The position numbers and the translations under genes were made by a program. Below the pieces are notes generated by a model. The model saw only the letters and a list, made by a program, of their open reading frames with translations. It did not search any database and was not told where the DNA came from. A DNA stretch of 64,000 bases from Enterococcus lemanii (GTDB taxonomy: Bacteria > Bacillota > Bacilli > Lactobacillales > Enterococcaceae): positions 16,750-80,749 of the forward strand of contig NZ_JAFBFD010000006.1 in assembly GCF_016909125.1 (NCBI RefSeq). Reading direction: 5' to 3'. Each line of letters begins with the position of its first letter. Within the stretch, counting starts at the first letter, position 1. Below are positions 8,742 to 18,456 of the stretch, in pieces.

Positions 8742-8901
8742 GGTTAACCTCCAAAGGTTTTCTTCTATATTAACGAATTCTCAATAAATAAACAAGTAAA
8801 ATTCATTTGTTTGTTACCGTTTTATTAGCAAACATATTTCTATCAACAAAAAAGAGCTTATGTTATGATAGCTTTAACAACTTGAAAGGATGATGAATAC
8901 A

Positions 8902-9276
8902 ATGAAAATGGCTCACACTTGTGTCCGTGTTAAAGATTTAAACGCTTCTCTTGATTTTTATCAAAAAGCTTTTGGTTTTGAAGAAAGTCGTCGCCGTGAT
9001 TTCCCCGAAGCAAAATTCACACTTGTTTACTTAACGTTACCTGGCGATGGTTATGAACTAGAATTAACTTACAATTATGATCACCCCGGCTATGACTTAG
9101 GTAATGGCTATGGTCATATTGCGATTGCAACAGACGATGTTGCGGTTTTACATCAAAAACATAAAGAAGCTGGCTTTGAGGTAACCGATCTTAAAGGACT
9201 ACCAGGAGTGCCTCCTTCTTATTACTTTATTATTGATCCAGATGGTTACAAAGTCGAAGTCATTCGCGCTCGCTAA
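8902..9276 (+). CDS. gloA: Lactoylglutathione lyase / glyoxalase I
   Basis: About 124 aa VOC-fold metalloenzyme converting methylglyoxal hemithioacetals. The four metal ligands typical of GlxI are visible: His in 'MAHTCVRVKD', Glu in 'YELELTYN', His in 'GYGHIAIA' and Glu in 'YKVEVIRAR'. Two in-frame ATGs at 8890 and 8893 overlap the RBS GAAAGGA; the ATG at 8902 has about 11 nt spacing and gives the usual MKMAHTC start, so it is chosen. A terminator follows directly. Confidence 0.93.
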   Translation: MKMAHTCVRVKDLNASLDFYQKAFGFEESRRRDFPEAKFTLVYLTLPGDGYELELTYNYDHPGYDLGNGYGHIAIATDDVAVLHQKHKEAGFEVTDLKGLPGVPPSYYFIIDPDGYKVEVIRAR

Positions 9277-9289
9277 AAATTAGCAAAAA

Positions 9290-9330
9290 CCCTATGAAAT
9301 TCTATTACTTGAATTTCATAGGGTTTTTTT
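9290..9330. terminator. Bidirectional terminator
   Basis: CCCTATGAAATTC (9290-9302) pairs with GAATTTCATAGGG (9311-9323), followed by seven T. It is shared by gloA and the convergent hydrolase gene. Confidence 0.9.
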
Positions 9331-10348
9331 AAGCTTCAAAAAAAGCTAGAATTTGTTGATAGGCCTTTTGTCTTTCCACTTCGTTTAAGATTTCATGGCG
9401 CATATTTAGTATTTCTTCCATGGTTATATTGGTATAACCGATTTTTTCTAATGTTTTTTGGGTATCGGCTAATCCTTTTACACCACCAGTTATTTTATCG
9501 TCTTCTGAACCACTGAGACTAAAAATAGGCAATGTTGGGTTTTTGCAAGCATATTTTTCAATTTGTTTTAATTCATAATCTCCTTGCCAAATCGTATATA
9601 CACCAATATTGTCATATCCTTCAAGCATTAGTGGGTCATTTGCCACTTTTTCGAGTTGCTCTTTATCGTGCGTCAACCAATCATAGTCTTTTGAACCAAA
9701 GCCAGATAGCTTCTTGATTAGCCAAGAATGACTTTTTTCACCGACGTAACGATTTGCAAATTGAGCGAGGTTAATACCTAAAGGCGCTAAATTTTGATAA
9801 CAAACCGTGCCTGTTAAAAGTAGCTTCTCAATTTTATCATCGTGTTGTTGTAAATAATTACGAGCTAAAATCGAGCCAAAAGAATGACCATATAAATAAA
9901 CCGGTAACTCTGGGTACTGCTTTTGAATAAAATCAGTGATGTTCACTTGATCTTCAATCATTCGCTCAATTCCTGGCATGTGCCCTAACGGAAATTGTTC
10001 ATTAACTGATTCACCATGGCCTCGGTTATCACTTGTCACAACAATATAGCCATTTTCAGCTAAGTAATTGGCAAAGTCTTGATAGCGATTTTTATGTTCT
10101 AAAATCCCATGGATAATTTGCACGACGGCTTTTGGTCGTTGTTTCACATCTTGGGTGATTGTCAATGCTAAAGGTAAGCCGTCACTACTAACTAAAAATA
10201 AGTCTCGCTTGTACGCACCCTCTTGGATTTTTGGCTTTGTTTGATTTTTTATTTCAACTGCTTCATTTCGAAATAGAAAATAAGTTAAACCTATACCCGC
10301 GCCAACAAGACCGAATGAAAGCAAGCCTTTTTTATGTTTGTTTTTCAT
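9329..10348 (-). CDS. Membrane-anchored alpha/beta hydrolase (lysophospholipase-like)
   Basis: 339 aa. A basic N-terminus and one hydrophobic segment (about residues 9-26) suggest a signal anchor, then an alpha/beta-hydrolase of the monoglyceride lipase/PldB type. Visible motifs are 'QIIHGILEHKNRY', 'DNRGHGES', the nucleophile elbow 'GHSFGS', and a late His in 'NMRHEILNE'. Substrate unknown; lipids or acyl esters are likely. The start overlaps the stop of the ABC permease gene by 4 nt, so it belongs to the NatAB-like operon. Confidence 0.82.
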   Translation of the reverse strand: MKNKHKKGLLSFGLVGAGIGLTYFLFRNEAVEIKNQTKPKIQEGAYKRDLFLVSSDGLPLALTITQDVKQRPKAVVQIIHGILEHKNRYQDFANYLAENGYIVVTSDNRGHGESVNEQFPLGHMPGIERMIEDQVNITDFIQKQYPELPVYLYGHSFGSILARNYLQQHDDKIEKLLLTGTVCYQNLAPLGINLAQFANRYVGEKSHSWLIKKLSGFGSKDYDWLTHDKEQLEKVANDPLMLEGYDNIGVYTIWQGDYELKQIEKYACKNPTLPIFSLSGSEDDKITGGVKGLADTQKTLEKIGYTNITMEEILNMRHEILNEVERQKAYQQILAFFEA

Positions 10349-11628
10349 TTGCGTTTACCTTCCTTATGATTATTTTGATATTTCATTAACGAAAATGATT
10401 GTTTCAATGCTGCCCAGATACCATTGTCATTGTAAATTAATACATTGGCTTTATACATTTTTGATGAAAATACAACTAAAATAAAAATACTTAAAAGCAA
10501 GAGAAACAGAGAAATAAAGACTTGATTGCTCGAAACAGAGCCATACGCTAACCGTATGGGCATCGTGTAAGAAGATAAAAAGGGAATGAACGAACTAACG
10601 CGAACAATTAAATGGTCTGGATTCATCGCACCAACCGTTAAGCCAATCATATAACCAGCCAAAGATAAATAAGTAACCGGTAAGATTGCTTTGCTGACAT
10701 CTTCCACTTTGCTAACTAAAGAACCACATAAAGCCGCTAAAACGGCATAAATGAATATCCCAAAAAGTAAATAGATTAAGGTGTAACTAAAAAAGCCATT
10801 TAAAATGGAAGCAAGAGAATATTCATTAAAAAAGCCAAGAATCAAAGGATTGTCTTTAAACCAAATAAAAGTAATTCCAGCGCCAATCCCATAAACAACG
10901 AGTTGCGTTAAAGCGACTAGTAAAATGCCCGTTAACTTCCCATAAAAATGACTACTCGCTGAAACACTCGATAAAATGACTTCCATAATTCGGGTTCCTT
11001 TTTCCGAGGCAATTTCTTGAGCGATGATGCTCGCATAAGTAATAATAAAAAAGAATAAGAGAATCGTACTTGCAAAACTTAAAACCATTCGAAAAGCGCC
11101 TAAATCTTTACCCGTTTCTAGTGCACCATTTTGCGTAAAACGAACGGACTTTGTTTCAAGAGGCACAGCTTGATTTAAACGAGTAACTTCTTCTTGTGTT
11201 AGCCCTAATTCTGACGCCCGAACAATTGACTGAAATTGGTTAAGTTGCTGTTGAACAGTCAGCATCGTGGATTGCGAAAGACTTTCTTCACTTAAAAGTT
11301 CAGCCGAAAGAACATCGGCTTCACTGGTAATCAGTAGCAAGCCATCAATTTCTTTTGCTTTTAATTGTTTTTCTCCCTCTGCTTGTGACAAGATGATCGG
11401 TGCTGACGTGTTGGTATTTTGCCAAATTGTTCCGATTTCATCTGCTTGTTCCGTGATGACTACTCCAATTTTTTCTGTTTCAATGGTTGTTTCTGACATT
11501 TTCCCAATAAAGTAAAAGACGCCGACCGCAATAAAAGGAATCACTAACATGACAAAAAAAGAAAGAGATTTTACATTTTTCTTATAGACATCTTTCGTAA
11601 TAATCCAATACTTAGCCATTAATTTCAC
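10345..11628 (-). CDS. ABC-2 type transporter permease (NatB-like)
   Basis: 427 aa permease. One N-terminal membrane helix (about residues 22-42) is followed by a large extracytoplasmic loop and five to six helices in the C-terminal half, the NatB/ABC-2 layout. The motif 'EIASEKGTRIMEVILSSVS' after the second helix is typical of the family. NatAB of B. subtilis exports sodium; other members export drugs or peptides, so the substrate is open. It overlaps the ATPase gene by 17 nt and the downstream hydrolase by 4 nt. Confidence 0.85.
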   Translation of the reverse strand: MKLMAKYWIITKDVYKKNVKSLSFFVMLVIPFIAVGVFYFIGKMSETTIETEKIGVVITEQADEIGTIWQNTNTSAPIILSQAEGEKQLKAKEIDGLLLITSEADVLSAELLSEESLSQSTMLTVQQQLNQFQSIVRASELGLTQEEVTRLNQAVPLETKSVRFTQNGALETGKDLGAFRMVLSFASTILLFFFIITYASIIAQEIASEKGTRIMEVILSSVSASSHFYGKLTGILLVALTQLVVYGIGAGITFIWFKDNPLILGFFNEYSLASILNGFFSYTLIYLLFGIFIYAVLAALCGSLVSKVEDVSKAILPVTYLSLAGYMIGLTVGAMNPDHLIVRVSSFIPFLSSYTMPIRLAYGSVSSNQVFISLFLLLLSIFILVVFSSKMYKANVLIYNDNGIWAALKQSFSLMKYQNNHKEGKRK

Positions 11629-12511
11629 CTGCTTTCAATTTGAAGATTTCTTCTAACGTTGGTGGCTGTTGGTTAAACATTGGGATATAGCCATTTTTAG
11701 TGGCTGCTGCAAAAATATTTTCTCCAACTTCTGGCGACAGCAACGTTAGTTCAAAACTATCATCTTCTTTTTTGATGACTTCTTTCACACCCGCAAAATT
11801 CTCAAGCTCACTTTGGCTTAAATCGGATTCAATGAATAGCTTTGTACGGCCAAAAGATTGACGAATTTCATGAACAACCCCATTTAAAACGGTTTGCCCA
11901 TTCTTTAACATAACGAGGTGATCACAAATTTTTTCGACATGATCCATATTGTGACTAGAAAAAATAATACAGGACCCTTTTTCTTTCAATGATAAGATTC
12001 CTTCTTTTAATAATTCCGCATTAACTGGATCAAGCCCACTAAATGGTTCATCTAAGATAATCAATTTTGGTTCGTGAATTAAAGTCGAAATTAATTGCAC
12101 TTTTTGTTGGTTCCCTTTAGATAGTGTTTTAACTTTATCTGTTTTCTTACCCTTTACTTGAAAACGCGTCATCCATTCATCAATTTTTGGTTCAATTTCT
12201 TTTTTAGTCCGCCCTCTCAATTGAGCAAAATATAGGAGTTGATCTTGAATTGATATTTTAGGGTATAAGCCTCTTTCTTCTGGTAAATAACCAATGAGGT
12301 TGTATTCTTTTTTCCCAATTGGTTGTCCGTTCCACCAAATTTCACCGTGATCTGCAGTTAAAAAATTTAAAATCAAGCGAAATGTTGTCGTTTTTCCAGC
12401 CCCATTTTGACCAATTAGACCTAAAATAGTACCTGGTTCAATTTGAAAAGATAAATCCTCTACCGCACAATAGTCCCCAAAGCTTTTCGTTAAGTGTTTC
12501 ACTTCTAACAT
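11612..12511 (-). CDS. ABC transporter ATP-binding protein (NatA-like)
   Basis: About 299 aa ATPase partner of the following permease. Walker A is 'GQNGAGKTT', the signature 'LSKGNQQKVQLI', Walker B 'LIILDEPFSGLD', and the switch His is in 'SSHNMDHVEKICD'. A C-terminal DUF4162-like extension is present. A GTG at 12520 abuts the RBS, whereas the ATG at 12511 ('MLEVKHLTKSFG') has normal spacing to AAAGGG and is preferred. First gene of the three-gene operon. Confidence 0.92.
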   Translation of the reverse strand: MLEVKHLTKSFGDYCAVEDLSFQIEPGTILGLIGQNGAGKTTTFRLILNFLTADHGEIWWNGQPIGKKEYNLIGYLPEERGLYPKISIQDQLLYFAQLRGRTKKEIEPKIDEWMTRFQVKGKKTDKVKTLSKGNQQKVQLISTLIHEPKLIILDEPFSGLDPVNAELLKEGILSLKEKGSCIIFSSHNMDHVEKICDHLVMLKNGQTVLNGVVHEIRQSFGRTKLFIESDLSQSELENFAGVKEVIKKEDDSFELTLLSPEVGENIFAAATKNGYIPMFNQQPPTLEEIFKLKAGEING

Positions 12512-12554
12512 CTTTCTCACCCTTTCTTTACAAATAAATTATAACATTCTTTTT

Positions 12555-14366
12555 TTATTTGCTTAATCCATCTTTAGACGTATTTTCATTTCCTTTATGA
12601 AGGCTTTCATAAACATTTTGGGCAACTTTACTCGGTAATCCAATGGCAGTGAGTTCGGAAATACTTGCCTGTTGGATATTTTTTAAAGATTTAAATTCTT
12701 TTAATAATATTTTTTTTCGTTTTGGTCCTAAACCTTCAATACCATCTAATTTAGAAGCAAAACTCGTCTTACTTCGCAACTGTCGATGAAAAGTAATTGC
12801 AAATCGATGGACTTCCTCTTGAATGCGTTGCAACAAAAAAAACTCTGTTGAATTCCTTTTTAAAGGAACGACTGAAAGAGGCTCTCCAAAGAGTAACTCA
12901 CTTGTTTTATGTTTTTCATTTTTAGCTAAACCAGCGATTGGCAAATCAATGCCTAATTGATTGCTAAGTACGTCACGAGCTACTTCAACTTGACCTTTTC
13001 CTCCATCAATCACGACTAAATCTGGTAATGGCTGTCCTTCTTTTAGCACCCGAGAATAGCGCCGATAAATAACTTCTGCCATTGAAGCATAATCGTCTGG
13101 CCCTTTAACCGTTTTTATTTTATATTTACGATACTCATTACGAGCTGGTTTGCCATCAATAAAAACGACCATCGCAGAAACTGGATCTGTCCCCATAGTA
13201 TTCGAGTTATCAAAGGCTTCAATTCGAATCGGTGTCGGTATTTGAAGAATAGCACCTAATTTTTGAACTGCACCAAGCGTTCGTTCTTCTTTTCTTTCAA
13301 TTAGTTGAAACTTTTCAGTCAAAGCAATTCGAGCATTCTTATTTGCTAATTCAACTAACTTCTTTTTTTCACCACGTTGAGGCTGAAGAATTTTAGTTGC
13401 AACAAGGGCCTCGACACTTGAGCGATCAATTTCAGTTGGAATTAAAATTTCTTTTGGTATAAAATGTTCATTTCTTCGATAAAATTGACCAATGAAAGTT
13501 AAAAAATCTTCCGTTGCTTCATTATAAAATGGAAAAATTGATACATCTCGTTCAATTAATTTTCCTTGGCGAACAAAAAAGACTTGGACACACATCCACC
13601 CTTTATCAATCGCATAACCGAAAACATCTCGGTTAACAAAGTCGGCTTTCGTCATTTTTTGTTTGGTCATAATTGTTTCAATCGCATAAATTTGATCACG
13701 AAATTCGGCAGCTTGTTCAAATGCCATTTCTTCAGCAGCTTTTGCCATTTTCAATTGAATTTTATTTTCAATTTCTTGATAATCACCATTTAAAAAACGT
13801 TTTATTTCTTCAACAATGTCACGATAAACTTGTGGATCAACTTGAAAATGATACGGACATAAACATTGACCGAGATGATAGTACAAACAAGGGCGTTTCG
13901 TGTTGCTTGGTCCGCATTTAACTAAAGGAAATAACCGATCTAACAATTTCTTTATTTCATTGGCTGCCCCAACATCGGGATAAGGGCCAAAATACAAAGC
14001 CTTGTCCTTTAAAACTTTACGTGTAATTAATAAGCGTGGGTATTTTTCATTGGTAATTTTTAAAAAAGGATAGGATTTATCATCTTTTAACATAATATTG
14101 TATTTTGGATTATTTTTTTGAATTAAATTAATTTCAAGCAATAATGCTTCAATATTAGATTCCGTTACAATGTATTCAAAATCAGCAATTTCACTGACTA
14201 AACGTGTTGTTTTTGTATCGTGGCTCCCCGTAAAGTAAGAACGGACACGATTTTTTAGCACTTTTGCTTTTCCAACATAAATGATGGTTCCATTTTGGTC
14301 TTTCATCAAATAACAGCCCGGTTGGTCAGGTAAAAGAGCTAGTTTATGTTGAATTTTATCATTCAT
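12555..14366 (-). CDS. uvrC: Excinuclease ABC subunit C
   Basis: UvrC of nucleotide excision repair, about 603 aa. The GIY-YIG nuclease domain ('[21 protein letters not shown]') is N-terminal, followed by a UVR domain ('[20 protein letters not shown]'), an RNase H-like nuclease core ('EAFDNSN', 'VVIDGGKGQ') and a helix-hairpin-helix near the end ('[10 protein letters not shown]'). The longest frame starts at a TTG (14402) without an RBS. The ATG at 14366 gives the conserved '[17 protein letters not shown]' start and is chosen. TATAAT lies about 40 nt upstream. Confidence 0.96.
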   Translation of the reverse strand: MNDKIQHKLALLPDQPGCYLMKDQNGTIIYVGKAKVLKNRVRSYFTGSHDTKTTRLVSEIADFEYIVTESNIEALLLEINLIQKNNPKYNIMLKDDKSYPFLKITNEKYPRLLITRKVLKDKALYFGPYPDVGAANEIKKLLDRLFPLVKCGPSNTKRPCLYYHLGQCLCPYHFQVDPQVYRDIVEEIKRFLNGDYQEIENKIQLKMAKAAEEMAFEQAAEFRDQIYAIETIMTKQKMTKADFVNRDVFGYAIDKGWMCVQVFFVRQGKLIERDVSIFPFYNEATEDFLTFIGQFYRRNEHFIPKEILIPTEIDRSSVEALVATKILQPQRGEKKKLVELANKNARIALTEKFQLIERKEERTLGAVQKLGAILQIPTPIRIEAFDNSNTMGTDPVSAMVVFIDGKPARNEYRKYKIKTVKGPDDYASMAEVIYRRYSRVLKEGQPLPDLVVIDGGKGQVEVARDVLSNQLGIDLPIAGLAKNEKHKTSELLFGEPLSVVPLKRNSTEFFLLQRIQEEVHRFAITFHRQLRSKTSFASKLDGIEGLGPKRKKILLKEFKSLKNIQQASISELTAIGLPSKVAQNVYESLHKGNENTSKDGLSK

Positions 14367-14433
14367 TTTACTCATTCCATTCTGATTAAACTTCTTTGTC
14401 AATTATACCATGAAGTATAAAACCGCAAAGAAA

Positions 14434-14466
14434 AGAGCCTAAAATCTTATGACTTTAGGCTCTTTT
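14434..14466 (-). terminator. trxA terminator
   Basis: AGAGCCTAAA pairs with TTTAGGCTCT with T-rich flanks; 8 nt behind the trxA stop on the minus strand. Confidence 0.85.
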
Positions 14467-14473
14467 TATTCTC

Positions 14474-14788
14474 TTATAAATAAGGGGCAATCATTGCTTC
14501 TAGTTGCTCTTTTGTTTGGACGCCAATTGCTTTTTCAACGACTTGTCCATCTTTTTTCAAAATTAAAGTTGGAATACTCATAATTCCAAAAGAAGCTGGT
14601 GTAGCAGAATTTGCATCTACGTCCATTTTCGTTACTTTTAATTGCTCTTCATCATAAGCTTGACTTAATTGATCTAAAATCGGTGCTTGCATTCGACAAG
14701 GACCACACCATGTCGCCCAAAAATCAATTAAAACTAAACCTTTATCTGTTTCTTGTGCAAATGTTGCATCCGTAATTTCTTTTGCCAT
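14474..14788 (-). CDS. trxA: Thioredoxin
   Basis: 104 aa classical thioredoxin with the active site 'FWATWCGPCRM' and cis-Pro in 'MSIPTLILKKDG'. It reduces protein disulfides in the cytoplasm. The frame extends 12 codons further upstream, but the strong RBS GGAGGG lies just before the ATG at 14788 ('MAKEITDATF'), matching other thioredoxin starts. It follows mutS2 on the same strand, an arrangement common in Firmicutes. Confidence 0.97.
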   Translation of the reverse strand: MAKEITDATFAQETDKGLVLIDFWATWCGPCRMQAPILDQLSQAYDEEQLKVTKMDVDANSATPASFGIMSIPTLILKKDGQVVEKAIGVQTKEQLEAMIAPYL

Positions 14789-14869
14789 CAAATATCCCTC
14801 CATATTCTGTTGAAAGTATAGCACTGATTTATTTTTTTGCCTACTTTCTTGCCTCTTATCAAATAAGTT

Positions 14870-17233
14870 TTATTTGAATTTTACAATCGTTGCACCATTG
14901 CCACCTTGATTCGCCGGGGCAAATTCAAAACTCTTAACGTTACGATGATTTTTTAAATAATTATTAATTCCTTGACGGAGAGCCCCTGTCCCTTTACCAT
15001 GCACAATCGTCACCTGTGGGTAATTCGCTAATAACGCCGCATCAATGTATTGATCCACTTCATTTAGCGCCTCTTCATAACGTTTGCCCCTTAAATCAAG
15101 CTGCGTGGCAACGTGTGACTCTTGACTTGAACGCATGGTGACCACTCTTTGTTTTGGCTCAGGTGCAGCTTGCAAAGGTTGCAAGTCTGTTTCAGCTACC
15201 GTCATTTTTAAAATACCTAATTGGACTTGCCAACTTGCATCACCAATTTTTTTGAGCAACTCGCCTCTTTGTCCATAAGACAAAACCATCACTTCATCGC
15301 CTGGTTTTAATTTTTTTGCGGCTTTCGCTTTTTTCAAGACTTTATTTTCTTTTAAAAGTTGTTCTTCTTGTTTTAGATCAGCTAACTTACTTTTAGCATC
15401 GATTAACTCATGCTCTTTCACCTTTGCTTGACCGCCAAGTAATTGCATTTTGCGTAAATCAGAAATAATCGTTTCGGCTTCTTCATTTGCCTTTTCAACA
15501 AGTTCATTTGCTTCTTTTCGTGCCTTACTCAGTTCTTTTTCTCTTTCTTCAAAGAAATAGCGTTGTGCACTTTCTAAATCTTCTTTTAATTTTTGTGCTT
15601 CAACTAGTGATTGTCGTAACTCTAAATATTCCGTTTCAGCCATTTTCCGTTGATTTTCTAAATCAGCAATCATTTCATTTAAATCTTGACTTTCTCCATC
15701 AATGATTTTCTTCGCAGAATCAATGATTTGTGGGTCCAATCCTAAGCGTTTTGAAATTTCAAAAGCATTGCTTCGACCTGGCACCCCAATCAATAAATGA
15801 TAGGTTGGGCTAAGCGTATCAACATCAAATTCCATTGAAGCATTGATTGTTTTTGGTCGGTTATAACCATAAATTTTAAGTTCAGGATAATGGGTTGTCG
15901 CCATAACATAAGACGAACGGGCGCCCATCTCATCTAAAATAGCAATCGCTAAGGCTGCTCCTTCTTGAGGATCAGTTCCTGCGCCTAACTCGTCAAATAA
16001 AACTAGACTTTGATTATCTGCTTTTCTTAAAATTTCAACAATATTCGTCATATGGGATGAAAAAGTTGATAAGTTTTGTTCGATCGACTGTTCATCGCCA
16101 ATGTCTGCAAAAATTTCAGAAAAAATCCCCATTTGACTTTCTTCGTCCACTGGAATTGGTAAGCCGGCTTGCCCCATCAACTGCAACAATCCGAGTGTCT
16201 TCAAAGTAATCGTTTTTCCACCAGTATTGGGTCCTGTAATAACCAGGGCTTGATAGTCTTTTCCAATTAAAATATCATTGGCGACGACTTTATCAATTGG
16301 GATTAATGGATGACGGGCTTGTTTAAAATTAACTTCATTTTTTGAATGAATAACTGGAACAATTGCTTTTTGTTCTTTAGCAAAGCGGGCTTTACTATTC
16401 ATAAAGTCAAATTGACCAATCACATACGCATTGTGGATAATTTCTTTACGGTATGGAACAAGCATCGTTGACAACTCTGCTAAAATGCGCGTTATTTCAT
16501 TTTTCTCAGCAATTTGTTGTTGTCGCAAACGATTATTTAGTTCCACAATTTGCTTAGGTTCCACAAAAAGAGTTTGTCCTGAGGCACTTTGATCATGCAC
16601 GACGCCACCAAAAATACCGCGATACTCTTGTTTTACTGGAATCACGTAACGCTCATTTCGCATGGTTATAATCGCATCGCTTAAATAACGAGCATTATTA
16701 CCACGAATCAAACCATCGAGTGTTTCTCTGATACTTTGCTCACTTCGACGAATTTGTTGGCGAACTTGACGCAATAAATCAGAAGCATCGTCCGTCACTC
16801 GGCCGTCTTCTTCGATTGACTGTTTTAGAGTACGAGTCAATTCTGGTAAATGCGTCATTTGTTTTTCCCAGTGGTACAACCGAGCAAATTCAATTTCAGC
16901 TTCTTTTAACTCTTCAATAAAACGACGAACTTCTGCCGTAGTGGTTAATACTCGAGTCACTTGGGCAAGTTCATAACCGTTTAAATCCGCTCCAATTTCA
17001 ATTCGTTTCATGTGTGGTTGAATATTTTCAATCTTAGGAATGGGAATCCCTCCACGCAAACGTTGGACCTTTAGAGCATCTTTTGTTTCTTCTAGCCATG
17101 TTTCAATTAATAATTTATCTGCAACGGGGATTAGCCGTTCTAACATTTCTTTTCCTTGAGCGGTCGTCAAGTAAGGGAATAACTTTTGTTTTACTTGTTC
17201 AAATTCAAGGGTTTTTAAAATACGGGAATTCAT
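14870..17233 (-). CDS. mutS2: Endonuclease MutS2
   Basis: 787 aa MutS-family ATPase with a C-terminal Smr nuclease domain. Walker A is 'ITGPNTGGKTITLK', with MutS motifs 'STFSSHMTNI' and 'LVLFDELGAGTDPQEG'. A long coiled coil (about residues 515-635) follows, then Smr with 'DLRGKRYEEAL' and 'IVHGKGTGALRQG'. MutS2 suppresses homologous recombination and, in B. subtilis, acts on collided ribosomes. Full length. It is preceded by cvpA and zapA on the same strand, a common order. Confidence 0.97.
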   Translation of the reverse strand: MNSRILKTLEFEQVKQKLFPYLTTAQGKEMLERLIPVADKLLIETWLEETKDALKVQRLRGGIPIPKIENIQPHMKRIEIGADLNGYELAQVTRVLTTTAEVRRFIEELKEAEIEFARLYHWEKQMTHLPELTRTLKQSIEEDGRVTDDASDLLRQVRQQIRRSEQSIRETLDGLIRGNNARYLSDAIITMRNERYVIPVKQEYRGIFGGVVHDQSASGQTLFVEPKQIVELNNRLRQQQIAEKNEITRILAELSTMLVPYRKEIIHNAYVIGQFDFMNSKARFAKEQKAIVPVIHSKNEVNFKQARHPLIPIDKVVANDILIGKDYQALVITGPNTGGKTITLKTLGLLQLMGQAGLPIPVDEESQMGIFSEIFADIGDEQSIEQNLSTFSSHMTNIVEILRKADNQSLVLFDELGAGTDPQEGAALAIAILDEMGARSSYVMATTHYPELKIYGYNRPKTINASMEFDVDTLSPTYHLLIGVPGRSNAFEISKRLGLDPQIIDSAKKIIDGESQDLNEMIADLENQRKMAETEYLELRQSLVEAQKLKEDLESAQRYFFEEREKELSKARKEANELVEKANEEAETIISDLRKMQLLGGQAKVKEHELIDAKSKLADLKQEEQLLKENKVLKKAKAAKKLKPGDEVMVLSYGQRGELLKKIGDASWQVQLGILKMTVAETDLQPLQAAPEPKQRVVTMRSSQESHVATQLDLRGKRYEEALNEVDQYIDAALLANYPQVTIVHGKGTGALRQGINNYLKNHRNVKSFEFAPANQGGNGATIVKFK

Positions 17234-17308
17234 TTTCTACCACCTTTTTTCAAACAAAAGAAAAGAAATTCTCTTCAGATATTTCTCTTTGTTTTTGTTT
17301 GATGATTA

Positions 17309-17854
17309 TTAAATGATATTGGTAATCCATAGTTGTTGAATATAATTAGAAAAAAATGGCGTCTTTTCAACAATATTACGTAGCCACTGATGGCTAACAA
17401 ATAAATCTTGGATGAAGTCAATTGGAATTAACGTCAATAGCTTTAAGCATAAAAAGAACCAAATATAAACAATTAGTACATTTAAAAAACCGGCAACAAT
17501 CCAATCAAACTGTGGAATAATTGAAACAAACCTTAGCGGGCTTGCCAGCAAACCAACTAGCTTCGTTAATAACAATCCGACAAGTAAAAAAAATAAAAAA
17601 GCAACTGCCGCATAATAAGGTTTATCTAAATCAAATGCCTCTTTTTGACTAAAAAAGACCATTTTTGTCTCAGGAGAAACAGATAAATAAGGGACAATTA
17701 ATTCAATTTTACGCCCCCAAGAAACGTACATTTTCTGAGCAAACAAAAAAGAAAGAAAGAAACCTGCTGAATAAACCAATTGCAAAGGAATACCTCGTCG
17801 GCTGCCGCTATAAAAGGTTCCTAATAAAGTTAATAAAAATACCGTACCTATCAT
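17309..17854 (-). CDS. CvpA family membrane protein
   Basis: About 181 aa with four hydrophobic helices, matching the CvpA/colicin V production family (YshB-like). Function is uncertain; the family is linked to envelope homeostasis. A longer frame starts at 17914 within zapA, but GGGAGG precedes the ATG at 17854 with 7 nt spacing, so the shorter start is used. It lies between zapA and mutS2. Confidence 0.85.
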   Translation of the reverse strand: MIGTVFLLTLLGTFYSGSRRGIPLQLVYSAGFFLSFLFAQKMYVSWGRKIELIVPYLSVSPETKMVFFSQKEAFDLDKPYYAAVAFLFFLLVGLLLTKLVGLLASPLRFVSIIPQFDWIVAGFLNVLIVYIWFFLCLKLLTLIPIDFIQDLFVSHQWLRNIVEKTPFFSNYIQQLWITNII

Positions 17855-17867
17855 ACTAGAACCTCCC

Positions 17868-18314
17868 TTACTGTTTCGTTGCTTTTTTTTGTATACTTTT
17901 TTTACGCTCTTCATTTAAAATTTGCTGTGCTTCCAAATGATTGGTTATTTCAACATCTGTTCGACCAGATTTCTCTAAAGCTTCTTTTGCTTCTTTTTCA
18001 AGTGCGTCAATTCTTTTCAAGCGATTTTCTAATTCTAAAGCTTTAATTTCTAATTTTTTCAACTCTTCATTTTCCTTTTTCAAACGAAGCAACTCTTTTT
18101 GTTTCAACAACTGATCAGAGACGGCATTCATTGCTAACAAAATTGCTGCTTCCTCAGTCGTAGTCTGAGGAGCCAATTGGCGAATTTCTTGAAGTTGCAC
18201 ATTGACTAACTGCGTCACTTTCTTCATATGATCAGCGGATTCATGACCGATAATTGTATACGATTGATTTGCAATGACGGCTTTATACCGTGTTTTTGCT
18301 TTTGCCACTTCCAA
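17868..18314 (-). CDS. zapA: Cell division protein ZapA
   Basis: 148 aa. The N-terminal ZapA domain ('YKAVIANQSYTIIGHESADHM') is followed by a long charged coiled coil (about residues 65-140). ZapA crosslinks FtsZ protofilaments at the division ring. The C-terminal tail is longer than in E. coli and very Lys/Glu-rich. It overlaps the spurious upstream extension of cvpA and is divergent from rnhC. Confidence 0.9.
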   Translation of the reverse strand: MEVAKAKTRYKAVIANQSYTIIGHESADHMKKVTQLVNVQLQEIRQLAPQTTTEEAAILLAMNAVSDQLLKQKELLRLKKENEELKKLEIKALELENRLKRIDALEKEAKEALEKSGRTDVEITNHLEAQQILNEERKKSIQKKATKQ

Positions 18315-18456
18315 CTCTCCTCCTAAAAATAAAAAACTCTCTAAGACATTATAAAAGATAATCGTTTTTTTTGCTATGACGTTTCACTGATTCTTTCATA
18401 AATCTTTTATCTTTTCTGTGGTAAACTGATAAAAAAAGAAGAAATGAGGTCTCTAT